From JADYZU01 sp964540965 (GTDB lineage: Bacteria > Pseudomonadota > Alphaproteobacteria > Rhodobacterales > Rhodobacteraceae): 64,000 nucleotides of DNA. Positions within the stretch are counted from its first letter, which is position 1; each line of letters opens with the position of its first letter. The stretch lies in contig CAZIOT010000001.1 in assembly GCA_964540965.1 (NCBI GenBank), positions 62,001 through 126,000 on the forward strand, given 5' to 3'. The position numbers and the translations under genes are program-made. Shown piece by piece: positions 28,198 to 36,797 of this stretch. The notes beneath the pieces were generated by a model, which saw nothing but the letters and a program-made list of their open reading frames with translations, had not been told where the DNA came from and did not search any database.

Positions 28198-28226
28198 GGG
28201 CCGCTCCGCCAAGGGGCGGCCCTTTT
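28198..28226 (+). terminator. Intrinsic terminator of the 28-kb RNA unit
   Basis: Stem GGGCCGCTCC/GGGGCGGCCC (one G-U) with a GCCAA loop, followed by TTTT. Confidence 0.85.
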
Positions 28227-28363
28227 GGTCAACGGCCCTTCTGGTCGCGGGGGCGCCGGGCTGAAGCCCGGCGCGGAAGAAGGAGGGCCTTCCGCCCTCC
28301 TCTGCGCCTTGCGGCGCATTCACCACCCGAGGATATTTGTGGACGAAGAATGCGCAGGCGCGG
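28227..28363. other. Non-coding stretch with inverted repeats
   Basis: No gene is seen. GCGCCGGGCTGAAGCCCGGCGC forms a near-perfect hairpin at about 28250-28273, followed by a second GGAGGGCC/GGCCTTCC-type inverted repeat. Both lie downstream of the minus-strand membrane-protein gene and probably stop its transcription. Confidence 0.5.
28329..28352. repeat. Dispersed 24-bp element, copy 1
   Basis: Begins GAGGATATTTG and ends TGGACGAAGAATG; it matches 39651-39674 at 22 of 24 positions. Both copies lie 11 bp past the stop codon of a minus-strand gene and follow GC-rich inverted repeats on the plus strand. Confidence 0.7.
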
Positions 28364-30196
28364 TCAGCCGTCCAGTCCCAGCGCGGTCAGAAGCTCGGCC
28401 TCGGTCTGGTCGATGGCGGCGTGGATTTCGCTTTGGAACCCCTCGCGTGACACCGCCTCTTCCAGCTTGATCAGGGTGAAATCGACGCCGACCATGACGG
28501 CGATGCCGCCCGCCAGCCCGCCCAGCACGGCGCCGACCGTGGTTCCGGCGCCCGGCACCACGCTGCCGCCCGCGCCGCCGGCGACGGCGCCCACACCCAT
28601 GCCGCCAAGAAACGTCAGCGCCTTGCTGCCGGCGATCTTGGCAAGCGCGGCGGCGGCGGCCTTGAACACCGACGACATGGCGAATTTCGTCCCGACCTTG
28701 GCCAGCACCGCAACCCCGATGCCGGCGGTAAGGCCGCTGAAGCCGGCGATGGCGGCGCGTTCGGGGAAGGTCAGGTGATCGGCCAGCACCGGCAGGGTCA
28801 CAAGGGCGCTGTCGCGGCTGGCGGTGATGGTCAGCACCACATCGTCGGCCGGCAAGGTCGTGCCGCATTGCGCCATGATCTCGGCCTGCATCTGTTCGAC
28901 GGTTGCGGCCGTCTCGCGCGCGAGCGCCAGCGCGGCGGCGATTTCGGCATCGGCCTGCGCGAAGGGCGCGCCGGTGTCGAGGTGGGTTTCGATCTGGCCG
29001 CGCAGATAATCCTCGCCCGAGCCGATGAGCAGGTTGGCGGTGCGCAGGTATTCGGCGGTCAGGCTGTAATACCAGTCCAGAAAGGTCGGGACATTGGCGC
29101 GCATTCCATCGAAACCGCCGTGGATCGCGCTGCGCAGCCGGTCCTCTTGCCCGGCGAAAATCTCGCTCAGCCGGGTCTGGAATCCGTCCAGCGCGGCGAT
29201 GGTGCCGGGCGGGCACAGGGCATCGCCGATCCGTTCGGCCTCGACGGCGCGGCGCAGGTCCGAGGGCAGGGGCACCGGCAGCGCCCTGCCGGGCGCCGTG
29301 TCGAACCCGGCCAGCTGCGGACCGGCGTCATAGGCGGGCGGCGCCGTCGTATCGGGGGCGCCGCCGATCAGGATCTGCGCCCGCCCCTCGAACCCGGCCA
29401 GCAGCTGCAACCCGAGCCCGGCGAGCACCACGGCGGCAAAGGCGGTCAGGCCGGCGGTGGCGGGGCGCAGCGGCCGCAGCGGCGAGATCACCCGGGCCAG
29501 CGCACTTGTCGGAATGAGCGGCAGAAGCAGCGCCGTCGCCAGCCCGAAGGCGACCGAGGCGTCGAGCACGAGGGCGGCGACAATTCCGACCGGCCCCTGT
29601 GCCAGCAGGTCGGCCAGACCGGCGCCCAGGGCGCGCAGGTCGAACATCTGGCCCAGAAGCAGGCTTGACCCCGTGTAATGCGCGGCGGCGCCAACCCCCT
29701 GGGCCAGCGTCGCGGCGGGCGCGGCGCGCAGGACAACGCCGGCCAACAGCGCGGCAATGCCGCCAAAGGCAAGGCCGACGGGCAAGGCGGCGCGCAGTTC
29801 CTGCCCCGCGGCGATATCGCGGCTGACCCGTCGGCGCAGCGCAAAGGTGACCGGCCAGCCCACAACCAGTGCCACCAGCGCCATTGCCAGCGTCCGCAGC
29901 GGTTCGGCCACCAGCGCCAGGGCGATGCTGCCGCCGCTGAACAGCGCAAGGGGCAGTGCCACGGCCATGCGCAGCCAGTGGCCGCCGGTGAAGATCTGCC
30001 ACCACGACCCCGGCTGGAACAGCAGCGCGTCATGGATCCGCCGCAGCGCCGACAGCACGCCCGCCACCAGCCAGATCGCGGCGCCGATCAGCAGCGCCGC
30101 CAGCGCAAAGCCCAGAAGCGGCACCGCCGCGCCCTGCCACAGGCAGGCGGCGACCAATGCCACCAAAAGGCAAAGCCGGAGGACGATGGCAGGCAT
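28364..30196 (-). CDS. Large membrane protein of unknown function
   Basis: A 609-aa protein. The N-terminal half (residues about 1-275) has several hydrophobic helices, including a Trp-rich loop (FQPGSWWQIFTGGHWLR). The middle (about 310-475) is soluble and helical, with a DWYYSLTAEYLR block and a CPPGT/AQCGTT cysteine pair. The C-terminal part (about 495-585) is again hydrophobic, with a glycine-zipper stretch (GGMGVGAVAGGAGG, VGAVLGGLAGGIAVMVG). I recognise no family. The ATG at 30196 gives MPAIVLRLCLLVALV, a signal-like start. It is divergent from arfB. Confidence 0.6.
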   Translation of the reverse strand: MPAIVLRLCLLVALVAACLWQGAAVPLLGFALAALLIGAAIWLVAGVLSALRRIHDALLFQPGSWWQIFTGGHWLRMAVALPLALFSGGSIALALVAEPLRTLAMALVALVVGWPVTFALRRRVSRDIAAGQELRAALPVGLAFGGIAALLAGVVLRAAPAATLAQGVGAAAHYTGSSLLLGQMFDLRALGAGLADLLAQGPVGIVAALVLDASVAFGLATALLLPLIPTSALARVISPLRPLRPATAGLTAFAAVVLAGLGLQLLAGFEGRAQILIGGAPDTTAPPAYDAGPQLAGFDTAPGRALPVPLPSDLRRAVEAERIGDALCPPGTIAALDGFQTRLSEIFAGQEDRLRSAIHGGFDGMRANVPTFLDWYYSLTAEYLRTANLLIGSGEDYLRGQIETHLDTGAPFAQADAEIAAALALARETAATVEQMQAEIMAQCGTTLPADDVVLTITASRDSALVTLPVLADHLTFPERAAIAGFSGLTAGIGVAVLAKVGTKFAMSSVFKAAAAALAKIAGSKALTFLGGMGVGAVAGGAGGSVVPGAGTTVGAVLGGLAGGIAVMVGVDFTLIKLEEAVSREGFQSEIHAAIDQTEAELLTALGLDG

Positions 30197-30265
30197 GGGC
30201 ACCTCGCTTTCCGCGACAATCCGGGGCAGAATCAGGCGCTGCTTCGATATGTCAAGGAGAGCGCA

Positions 30266-30691
30266 GTGCTGCACATAAGCGAGAGCATCGCGATCCAGGA
30301 CTGGGAGATCACCGAACAGTTCGTCCGGGCGCAGGGGCCCGGCGGGCAGAACGTGAACAAGGTCTCGACCGCGGTCGAGTTGCGGTTCGAGGCCGAGCGG
30401 TCGCCGGCGCTGTCCGGGCCGGTCAAGGCGCGGCTGAAACGGCTGGCCGGGTCGCGCTGGACGCAGGACGGCGCCATCGTCCTGTTCGTGCAGGATACCC
30501 GCTCGCAGGCCCGCAACCGCGAGATCGCCCGCGATCGGCTGGCCGAATTGATCCGCGCCGCGCTGGTGGCGCCGAAACGGCGGGTGGCGACGCGACCGAC
30601 CCTCGGCTCGGTCCGTCGCCGGCTTGATGCCAAGCGGGAACGGTCCGAGGTCAAGGCCGGCCGCCGCGATACCGGCGAGGATCAGGGTTAG
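30266..30691 (+). CDS. arfB: Alternative ribosome-rescue factor ArfB
   Basis: A 141-aa peptidyl-tRNA hydrolase (YaeJ) that frees ribosomes stalled on non-stop mRNA. The catalytic GGQ motif sits in RAQGPGGQNVNKVSTAVELRF near residues 25-45, and the C-terminus is basic (APKRRVATRPTLGSVRRRLDAKR), the tail that enters the empty mRNA channel. The start is GTG at 30266 with AAGGAGA five bases upstream. Its stop overlaps a convergent lipoprotein gene by four bases. Confidence 0.93.
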   Translation: MLHISESIAIQDWEITEQFVRAQGPGGQNVNKVSTAVELRFEAERSPALSGPVKARLKRLAGSRWTQDGAIVLFVQDTRSQARNREIARDRLAELIRAALVAPKRRVATRPTLGSVRRRLDAKRERSEVKAGRRDTGEDQG

Positions 30692-31065
30692 GCCGGCGCC
30701 GCTTCAAAGGCGATGCCGCAGTTCTTCTGGATGCTGGCCTGTTCCAGCGCCTCGAGTTCGCCCTTGAGGCGCGACAGTTCGGCGCGGTTTTCGTCATTGC
30801 CGTTCAGGAAAAAGGCCGCGGGCCAGAACAGGATCAGCGACACCGCGGTCAGCGCCGCGTCGTTCTGGGCGGCCTCGTCCTGAAGCCCGGCAATCTGCCC
30901 GGTGCGGCTGGCGACGCGCTGCGCCTCGGCCGCGATCTGGGTGCAGGTCAGCGCGGAATATTGCGTGGGCGAGACATAGGCGGCGCCGATTTCGGCACTG
31001 GTATCGGCGCAGGCGCCCAGCAGGGTGGCGGCAGCGGCGAGCGCCGAAAGGCAGGTTCTGGTCAT
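30688..31065 (-). CDS. Small lipoprotein, function unknown
   Basis: A 125-aa protein with a lipoprotein signal (CLSALAAAATLLGACADTSAEIG; lipobox LLGAC). A predicted helical region (AAEAQRVASRTGQIAGLQDEAAQ) is followed by a hydrophobic segment (LILFWPAAFFLNGN) and a coiled-coil-like region (ENRAELSRLKGELEALEQ). The pattern resembles small envelope lipoproteins of Rhodobacterales. ATG at 31065 is favoured over the upstream in-frame start. Confidence 0.65.
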   Translation of the reverse strand: MTRTCLSALAAAATLLGACADTSAEIGAAYVSPTQYSALTCTQIAAEAQRVASRTGQIAGLQDEAAQNDAALTAVSLILFWPAAFFLNGNDENRAELSRLKGELEALEQASIQKNCGIAFEAAPA

Positions 31066-31169
31066 GGTGGTGGTCCCTTCATCCATTGGCCGGGCGGCAG
31101 AATCGGCCGCGCCGGCAGGAACCATCTGGCGGGATGCGGGTGACGAATCCTGTCATCCACCGCAGGCCC

Positions 31170-31198
31170 TTGCCAATGCCGGCGGCCGGGCCTATATG
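31170..31198 (+). promoter_or_regulatory. Candidate promoter of the rimP-nusA-infB operon leader
   Basis: TTGCCA, 17 bp, TATATG. The predicted start of transcription is near 31205, about 105 bp before rimP and ahead of the terminator at 31253. Confidence 0.5.
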
Positions 31199-31252
31199 GC
31201 GCCTTGACAGCGGCGCTACGGGGTCCAAACCCGCAGCCCACCGGGAAAGACC

Positions 31253-31275
31253 AACGGGCCGCTGGCCCGTTTTTT
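31253..31275 (+). terminator. Intrinsic terminator in the rimP leader
   Basis: Stem AACGGGCC/GGCCCGTT with GCT loop, then a run of T (to 31275). It ends 34 bp before the rimP start, inside the apparent leader, so it may act as an attenuator or end a short RNA. Confidence 0.75.
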
Positions 31276-31309
31276 GTGCCCGAACCCTGCCTTGAAAGGC
31301 ACCCCGCTG

Positions 31310-31930
31310 ATGACCGATCTTGTCGCCCGCGCCGCCCTTGACCAGCGAATCGCCGGCATCGTCCGCCCCGTGGTCGAGGATATGGGATTCGAACTTGTCC
31401 GCCTGCGCATGATGGGCGGCAAGGATTCGCTCCTCCAGATCATGGCGCAAAAGGCCGACGGTTCCATGGAGGTGGACGATTGCGCCGCGCTTTCCACCGC
31501 GCTGTCGGCGGTCCTTGATGTCGAGGATCCGATCATCGAGGCCTATACGCTCGAGGTCTCCTCGCCCGGCATCGACCGGCCGCTGACCCGGCTCAAGGAT
31601 TTCGATCTGTGGGCCGGCTATGTCGCCAAGATCGAGACCGAGCAGTTGATCGACGGCCGCCGCCGCTTCAAGGGCACGCTGGCCGGGACCGAGGGGGACG
31701 AGGTGCTGATTACCCTCGACGACCTGCCGGACGAGCCGACCATCGGGCTCAAGTTCGAATGGCTGTCGGATGCCAAGCTGGTGCTGACCGACGAATTGAT
31801 CCGCGAGGTGCTGAAAGGCCGCAAGGATCAGGGGCTGGTCGACCAGTCCGCCTATGATGAGGTCCAGGAGATTCTGGACGATTCCGAAGAAGACGAGGGC
31901 AACAGGGGCCCGCAAGAGGAGATTCACTGA
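31310..31930 (+). CDS. rimP: Ribosome maturation factor RimP
   Basis: A 206-aa protein for 30S subunit assembly. Its conserved elements are [35 protein letters not shown], and [20 protein letters not shown] (about residues 77-96). The C-terminal acidic tail is ordinary for alphaproteobacteria. ATG at 31310 begins [14 protein letters not shown]. It is the first gene of the classic rimP-nusA-ylxR-infB operon; its stop overlaps the nusA ATG by one base. Confidence 0.93.
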   Translation: MTDLVARAALDQRIAGIVRPVVEDMGFELVRLRMMGGKDSLLQIMAQKADGSMEVDDCAALSTALSAVLDVEDPIIEAYTLEVSSPGIDRPLTRLKDFDLWAGYVAKIETEQLIDGRRRFKGTLAGTEGDEVLITLDDLPDEPTIGLKFEWLSDAKLVLTDELIREVLKGRKDQGLVDQSAYDEVQEILDDSEEDEGNRGPQEEIH

Positions 31931-33534
31931 TGGCGATCACATCGGCCAACCAACTGGAACTGCTCCAGACCGCCGAAGCGGTGGCGCGGGAAAAGATGAT
32001 CGACCCCGGCCTTGTGGTCGAGGCGATGGAGGAAAGCCTCGCCCGTGCCGCCAAGTCGCGCTACGGCGCCGAGATGGACATCCGGGTCAAGATCGACCGC
32101 AAGACCGGCAAGGCCGAATTCACCCGCGTCCGCACCGTGGTCGAGGATGACGGTGTGGAAAACTATCAGGCGCAACTGACCGTCGCGCAGGCGCGGCAGT
32201 ATCTGGCCGATCCGCAGGTCGGTGACGAGATCGTGGACGAGGTTCCGCCCGTCGACCTGGGCCGCATCGCCGCGCAATCGGCCAAGCAGGTCATCCTGCA
32301 GAAGGTGCGCGAGGCCGAGCGTGACCGCCAGTTCAACGAATTCAAGGACCGCGCCGGCACCATCATCAACGGCACGGTGAAGCGCGAGGAATACGGCAAC
32401 CTGATCGTCGACGTCGGCGCCGGCGAAGCAGTGCTGCGCCGCAACGACAAGATCGGGCGCGAAGCCTATCGCCCCGGCGACCGCATCCGCTGCTATGTCA
32501 AGGACGTGCGCCGCGAACAGCGGGGCCCGCAGATCTTCCTGTCGCGGACCGCGCCGGAATTCATGGCCGAACTGTTCAAGATGGAAGTGCCCGAGATCTA
32601 CGAAGGCGTGATCGAGATCAAGGCCGTCGCCCGCGACCCCGGTTCGCGCGCCAAGATCGCCGTGGTGTCCTATGACAACTCGATCGACCCGGTTGGCGCC
32701 TGCGTCGGCATGCGCGGCAGCCGCGTGCAGGCCGTGGTGAACGAGCTTCAGGGCGAAAAGATCGACATCATCCCCTGGAACGAGGATATCCCGACCTTCC
32801 TTGTCAACGCGCTGCAACCGGCCGAAGTGTCGAAGGTGGTGCTGGACGAAGAGGCCGAGCGGATCGAGGTCGTGGTGCCCGAGGAGCAGCTTTCGCTCGC
32901 CATCGGCCGCCGCGGCCAGAACGTGCGCCTTGCCTCGCAGTTGACCGGCCTCGACATCGACATCATGACCGAGGAAGAGGAATCGAAGCGCCGTCAGGCC
33001 GAGTTCGAATCGCGCACCCGCCTGTTCATGGACACGCTCGATCTGGACGAATTCTTTGCCCAGCTTCTGGTCGCCGAAGGCTTTACCAACCTTGAGGAAG
33101 TCGCCTATGTCGACCTCGACGAGCTGACCAGCATCGAAGGCGTCGATGATTCGACCGCCGGAGAGCTTCAGGCCCGCGCCCGCGACTATATCGAGGCGCA
33201 GAACAAGGCCGCGCTCGACAATGCCCGCGCGCTGGGCGTCGAGGACAGCCTGATCTCCTTCCCGGGCCTGACCCCGCAGATGGTCGAGGCGCTGGCCAAA
33301 GACGATGTCAAGACGCTCGAGGATTTCGCCACGCTCGCCGACTGGGAAATCGCCGGCGGCTGGACCACCGTCGATGGCGAGCGGGTCAAGGACGAGGGCA
33401 TCCTTGAAAAGTTCGATGTGAGCCTTGAAGAGGCGCAGACCATGGTGATGACCGCGCGCGTTGCGCTGGGCTGGGTCGACCCCGATGAGCTGGTCGCCGA
33501 CGAGGCCGAGGAAACGGAGGCAGAGGAGGAGTGA
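31930..33534 (+). CDS. nusA: Transcription termination/antitermination protein NusA
   Basis: A 534-aa protein. Domain order: N-terminal RNA-polymerase-binding domain, S1 domain ([20 protein letters not shown], residues about 139-158), two KH domains ([19 protein letters not shown] and [18 protein letters not shown]), then two C-terminal acidic-repeat helix-hairpin regions ([20 protein letters not shown] and [19 protein letters not shown]). It modulates pausing, termination and antitermination. It is followed at 15 bp by ylxR. Confidence 0.97.
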   Translation: MAITSANQLELLQTAEAVAREKMIDPGLVVEAMEESLARAAKSRYGAEMDIRVKIDRKTGKAEFTRVRTVVEDDGVENYQAQLTVAQARQYLADPQVGDEIVDEVPPVDLGRIAAQSAKQVILQKVREAERDRQFNEFKDRAGTIINGTVKREEYGNLIVDVGAGEAVLRRNDKIGREAYRPGDRIRCYVKDVRREQRGPQIFLSRTAPEFMAELFKMEVPEIYEGVIEIKAVARDPGSRAKIAVVSYDNSIDPVGACVGMRGSRVQAVVNELQGEKIDIIPWNEDIPTFLVNALQPAEVSKVVLDEEAERIEVVVPEEQLSLAIGRRGQNVRLASQLTGLDIDIMTEEEESKRRQAEFESRTRLFMDTLDLDEFFAQLLVAEGFTNLEEVAYVDLDELTSIEGVDDSTAGELQARARDYIEAQNKAALDNARALGVEDSLISFPGLTPQMVEALAKDDVKTLEDFATLADWEIAGGWTTVDGERVKDEGILEKFDVSLEEAQTMVMTARVALGWVDPDELVADEAEETEAEEE

Positions 33535-33549
33535 TCCTCTGACCCCCAC

Positions 33550-34179
33550 ATGACGCGCGGCGGACACAAAGAGGACAGCGAAGGGCCGGAACGGCGCTGC
33601 ATCGTCACAGGCGAGGTGCAGCCAAAGGCGGGGCTTGTCCGTTTCGTGCTGGGCCCGGACGATACGGTCTATCCCGATGTGCTGGAAAAGCTGCCGGGGC
33701 GCGGCATGTGGGTGACGGCGGATCGCGCCGTTCTGGACAAGGCGGGGCGCGGGCAATTCTCGCGCTCGGCCAAAAAGCCGGTGAAGGTGCCCGAGGGGCT
33801 GGCCGACGACGTGGAACGCCAGCTTGCCCGCCGGGTGACCGACCTGATCGCGCTGGCGCGCAAGGCGGGCATTGCGGTCTGCGGATTCGAAAAGGTCAAG
33901 GATGCGCTGGCGGCCGAAAACGTCCGCGTCCTCTTGCAGGCCAGCGACGGTTCGGTGCGCGGAAAGTCCAAGCTGTGGACGCCCACCGGCGCCCGGTATT
34001 TCGACTGCCTGACGCAGGATGAATTGGGGCTGGCCTTCGGGCGGCAAAGTGTCATACACGGCGCGCTCTCCGCTGGCGCATTGAGCGACCGTGTAGTAGA
34101 GGAGGCCGCAAAATTGCGCGGCCTGCGCACGTTGAACGGCAGTCAGGGGACTGCCGGAGAGGAAACAGAGACTTCATGA
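33550..34179 (+). CDS. YlxR/L7Ae fusion RNA-binding protein
   Basis: A 209-aa protein. The N-terminal YlxR domain ([20 protein letters not shown] and [12 protein letters not shown], residues about 14-58) is joined to a C-terminal L7Ae-like segment ([22 protein letters not shown], residues about 98-120). This fusion is typical of alphaproteobacteria. Its role in translation or transcription is not settled. Its end overlaps infB (ATGA). Confidence 0.88.
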   Translation: MTRGGHKEDSEGPERRCIVTGEVQPKAGLVRFVLGPDDTVYPDVLEKLPGRGMWVTADRAVLDKAGRGQFSRSAKKPVKVPEGLADDVERQLARRVTDLIALARKAGIAVCGFEKVKDALAAENVRVLLQASDGSVRGKSKLWTPTGARYFDCLTQDELGLAFGRQSVIHGALSAGALSDRVVEEAAKLRGLRTLNGSQGTAGEETETS

Positions 34180-36725
34180 CCGATAACGACGGCAAGAAAC
34201 CGCTTGGCATTCGCGCACCCGGCGCCCGGCCCGGGAACGTGAAGCAAAGCTTCAGCCACGGCAGGACGAAGAACGTCGTGGTCGAAACCAAGCGCAAGCG
34301 CGTTGTGGCCCCGCCCAAGCCCGGCACCCCCGGCGCCTCGGGTGCGTCCGGCCAGGCGCCCTTGGCCGGGGATCCGTCAAAGCGGCCCGCGGGCATCTCG
34401 GACGCCGAACTTGAACGCCGGATGAAGGCGCTTGCCGCCGCCCGCGCGCGCGAGGCGGACGAGGCCCTGCGCCGCGCGGCCGAGGAACAGGCCCGCGCCG
34501 AAGAGCGCGAGCGCCGCCGGGCCGAGATCGAGGCCAAGGAACGCGAAGAGCGCGAGCATCAGGAACTGATGCGGCGCAAGGCCGAGGAAGAGGAACGCGC
34601 CAAGGCCGAGGCCGAGGAAAAGGTCCGCCGCGAGGCCGCGCAGGCCGCGGCCCGTGCCGCGCGTCCGGCGGCCGTGGCCGCCCGCGCCGCCGCGGCAGCG
34701 CCCGCCGCCCCCGAGGAAGATCGCGGTGGCCCCGGCCGCGGAGCTGCCGCGCCCTCGCCGCGCAAGACCGACCGCGAGCGCGATTCGGCCCGCGGCGACA
34801 AGGCCGCCAAGCCGGTCCGCACCGAGGCCGAGCGCCGCTCCGGCAAGCTGTCGCTGACCGGCGACCTTGAAGGCGAAGGTGGCCGCCAGCGGTCGATGGC
34901 CGCGATGCGGCGCAAGCAGGAACGCGCCCGGCAGAAGGCCATGGGCGGCGGCGAGCGCGAAAAGGTCGTGCGCGACGTGCAACTGCCCGAGGCGATCACG
35001 GTCGGCGAACTGGCCAACCGCATGGCCGAACGGGTTGCCGACGTGGTCAAGTGGCTGATGCGCAACGGCATCATGGCGACGCAGAACCAGTCGATCGACG
35101 CCGATACCGCCGAACTCATCATCGACGATTTCGGCCACCGCGTCGTCCGCGTGTCCGACGCCGATGTCGAGGACGTGATCCAGACCGCCCCCGATGCCGA
35201 GGGCGACCTGAAGCCGCGTCCGCCCATCGTCACCATCATGGGCCACGTCGACCACGGCAAGACCAGCCTGCTGGACGCGATCCGCCATGCCAATGTCGTC
35301 TCGGGCGAGGCCGGGGGCATCACCCAGCATATCGGCGCCTATCAGGTGAAGACCGATTCGGGCGCCACCCTGACCTTCCTCGACACGCCGGGCCACGCCG
35401 CCTTCACCTCGATGCGGGCGCGCGGCGCGCAGGTCACCGATATCGTCGTGTTGGTCGTCGCAGCCGACGATGCGGTGATGCCGCAGACGGTCGAGGCGAT
35501 CCAGCATGCGCGGGCCGCCAAGGTGCCGATGATCGTGGCGATCAACAAGATCGACAAATACGAGGCCAACCCGCAGAAGGTGCGCACCGATCTGCTTCAG
35601 CACGAAGTCATCGTCGAGGCGCTGTCGGGCGACACCCAGGACGTCGAAGTCTCGGCCAAGACCGGCCTGGGCCTTGACGAACTGCTCGAGGCGATCGCGC
35701 TGCAATCCGAAGTGCTGGAACTGCGCGCCAACCCCGACCGCCCGGCGCAGGGCGCGGTGATCGAGGCCAAGCTGGACGTGGGCCGCGGCCCGGTCGCCAC
35801 CGTGCTGGTGCAGAACGGCACCCTGCGCAAGGGCGACATCTTTGTCGTGGGCGAGCAGTGGGGCAAGGTCCGCGCGCTGGTCAACGACAAGGGCGAGATC
35901 GTGGACGAGGCCGGACCGTCGGTCCCGGTCGAGGTGCTGGGCCTGTCCGGCACCCCGCAGGCCGGCGACGTGCTGAACGTGGTCGAGACCGAGGCGCAGG
36001 CGCGCGAAATCGTGTCCTACCGCGAAAACCTGTCGCGCGAAAAGCGCGCGGCAGCGGGCGCGGCGACGACGCTGGAACAGCTCATGGCGCGGGCCAAGGC
36101 CGACAAGTCGGTCGCGGAACTGCCCGTGGTGGTCAAGGCGGACGTGCAGGGTTCGGCCGAAGCCATCGCCCAGGCGCTGGAAAAGGTCGGCAACGACGAG
36201 GTGCGCGTGCGCGTCCTTCTGTCGGGTGTCGGGGCCATCACCGAAAGCGACGTCACCCTTGCCGAGGCGTCGCAGGCGCCGGTGATCGGTTTCAACGTGC
36301 GGGCGAATGCGCCGGCACGGGCGGCCGCGAACCAGAAGGGCGTGGAAATCCGCTACTACTCGATCATCTACGACCTGATCGAGGATATCAAAGCCGCCGC
36401 CTCGGGCCTGCTCAAGGCCGAGGTTCGGGAACGCTTCATCGGCTATGCCCGCGTGTTGCAGGTGTTCAAGGTGTCGGGTGTCGGCAAGGTCGCCGGCTGC
36501 CTCATCACCGAGGGCGTCGCCCGCAAGTCCGCCGGCGTGCGCCTGCTGCGTGACAACGTGGTCATCCACGAAGGCACGCTCAAGACGCTGCAACGGTTCA
36601 AGGACCAGGTGGCCGAGGTCGAATCCGGCAAGGAATGCGGCATGGCGTTCGAGAATTACGACGATGTGCGCGAAGGCGATGTCATCGAAATCTTCGAACG
36701 CGAGACGATAGAACGCACGCTCTGA
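34176..36725 (+). CDS. infB: Translation initiation factor IF-2
   Basis: An 849-aa GTPase that places initiator tRNA on the ribosome. The N-terminal ~270 residues form a charged, Ala/Arg/Glu-rich extension with strong coiled-coil character (residues about 85-160). The G domain begins [19 protein letters not shown] near residue 350, with [15 protein letters not shown] (switch II) and NKIDK. The C-terminal domains end with [21 protein letters not shown]. It closes the rimP operon and is followed by a terminator. Confidence 0.98.
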   Translation: MTDNDGKKPLGIRAPGARPGNVKQSFSHGRTKNVVVETKRKRVVAPPKPGTPGASGASGQAPLAGDPSKRPAGISDAELERRMKALAAARAREADEALRRAAEEQARAEERERRRAEIEAKEREEREHQELMRRKAEEEERAKAEAEEKVRREAAQAAARAARPAAVAARAAAAAPAAPEEDRGGPGRGAAAPSPRKTDRERDSARGDKAAKPVRTEAERRSGKLSLTGDLEGEGGRQRSMAAMRRKQERARQKAMGGGEREKVVRDVQLPEAITVGELANRMAERVADVVKWLMRNGIMATQNQSIDADTAELIIDDFGHRVVRVSDADVEDVIQTAPDAEGDLKPRPPIVTIMGHVDHGKTSLLDAIRHANVVSGEAGGITQHIGAYQVKTDSGATLTFLDTPGHAAFTSMRARGAQVTDIVVLVVAADDAVMPQTVEAIQHARAAKVPMIVAINKIDKYEANPQKVRTDLLQHEVIVEALSGDTQDVEVSAKTGLGLDELLEAIALQSEVLELRANPDRPAQGAVIEAKLDVGRGPVATVLVQNGTLRKGDIFVVGEQWGKVRALVNDKGEIVDEAGPSVPVEVLGLSGTPQAGDVLNVVETEAQAREIVSYRENLSREKRAAAGAATTLEQLMARAKADKSVAELPVVVKADVQGSAEAIAQALEKVGNDEVRVRVLLSGVGAITESDVTLAEASQAPVIGFNVRANAPARAAANQKGVEIRYYSIIYDLIEDIKAAASGLLKAEVRERFIGYARVLQVFKVSGVGKVAGCLITEGVARKSAGVRLLRDNVVIHEGTLKTLQRFKDQVAEVESGKECGMAFENYDDVREGDVIEIFERETIERTL

Positions 36726-36747
36726 CCTGCGTGCGACGGAATTGCGG

Positions 36748-36779
36748 GGGCCGTCCGTGGTAACACTGGACGGCCCTTG
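36748..36779 (+). terminator. Terminator of the rimP-infB operon
   Basis: Stem GGGCCGTCC/GGACGGCCC around GTGGTAACACT, followed by TTGT; 22 bp past the infB stop. Confidence 0.75.
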
Positions 36780-36797
36780 TCATTCCGGAAATACAAC

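Larger units (their letters stand above)
28010..28226 (+). ncRNA. Candidate structured RNA with 16S-complementary segment
   Basis: A self-contained unit: a good -35 (TTGACT, 28010-28015) with a weak -10 after 17 bp, then GAAAGGAGGTGATCCAG (28058-28074), which is perfectly complementary to the 3' end of 16S rRNA over 17 bases. The segment CCCATCGAAAGGAGGT (28052-28067) can pair with ACCTCC plus TTTCGATGGG (28079-28099 counted from 28100: i.e. 28179-28184 and 28190-28199), giving 16 bp with a 5-nt bulge. An intrinsic terminator ends at 28226. It encloses an 18-codon ORF. I recognise no named family. Confidence 0.55.
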
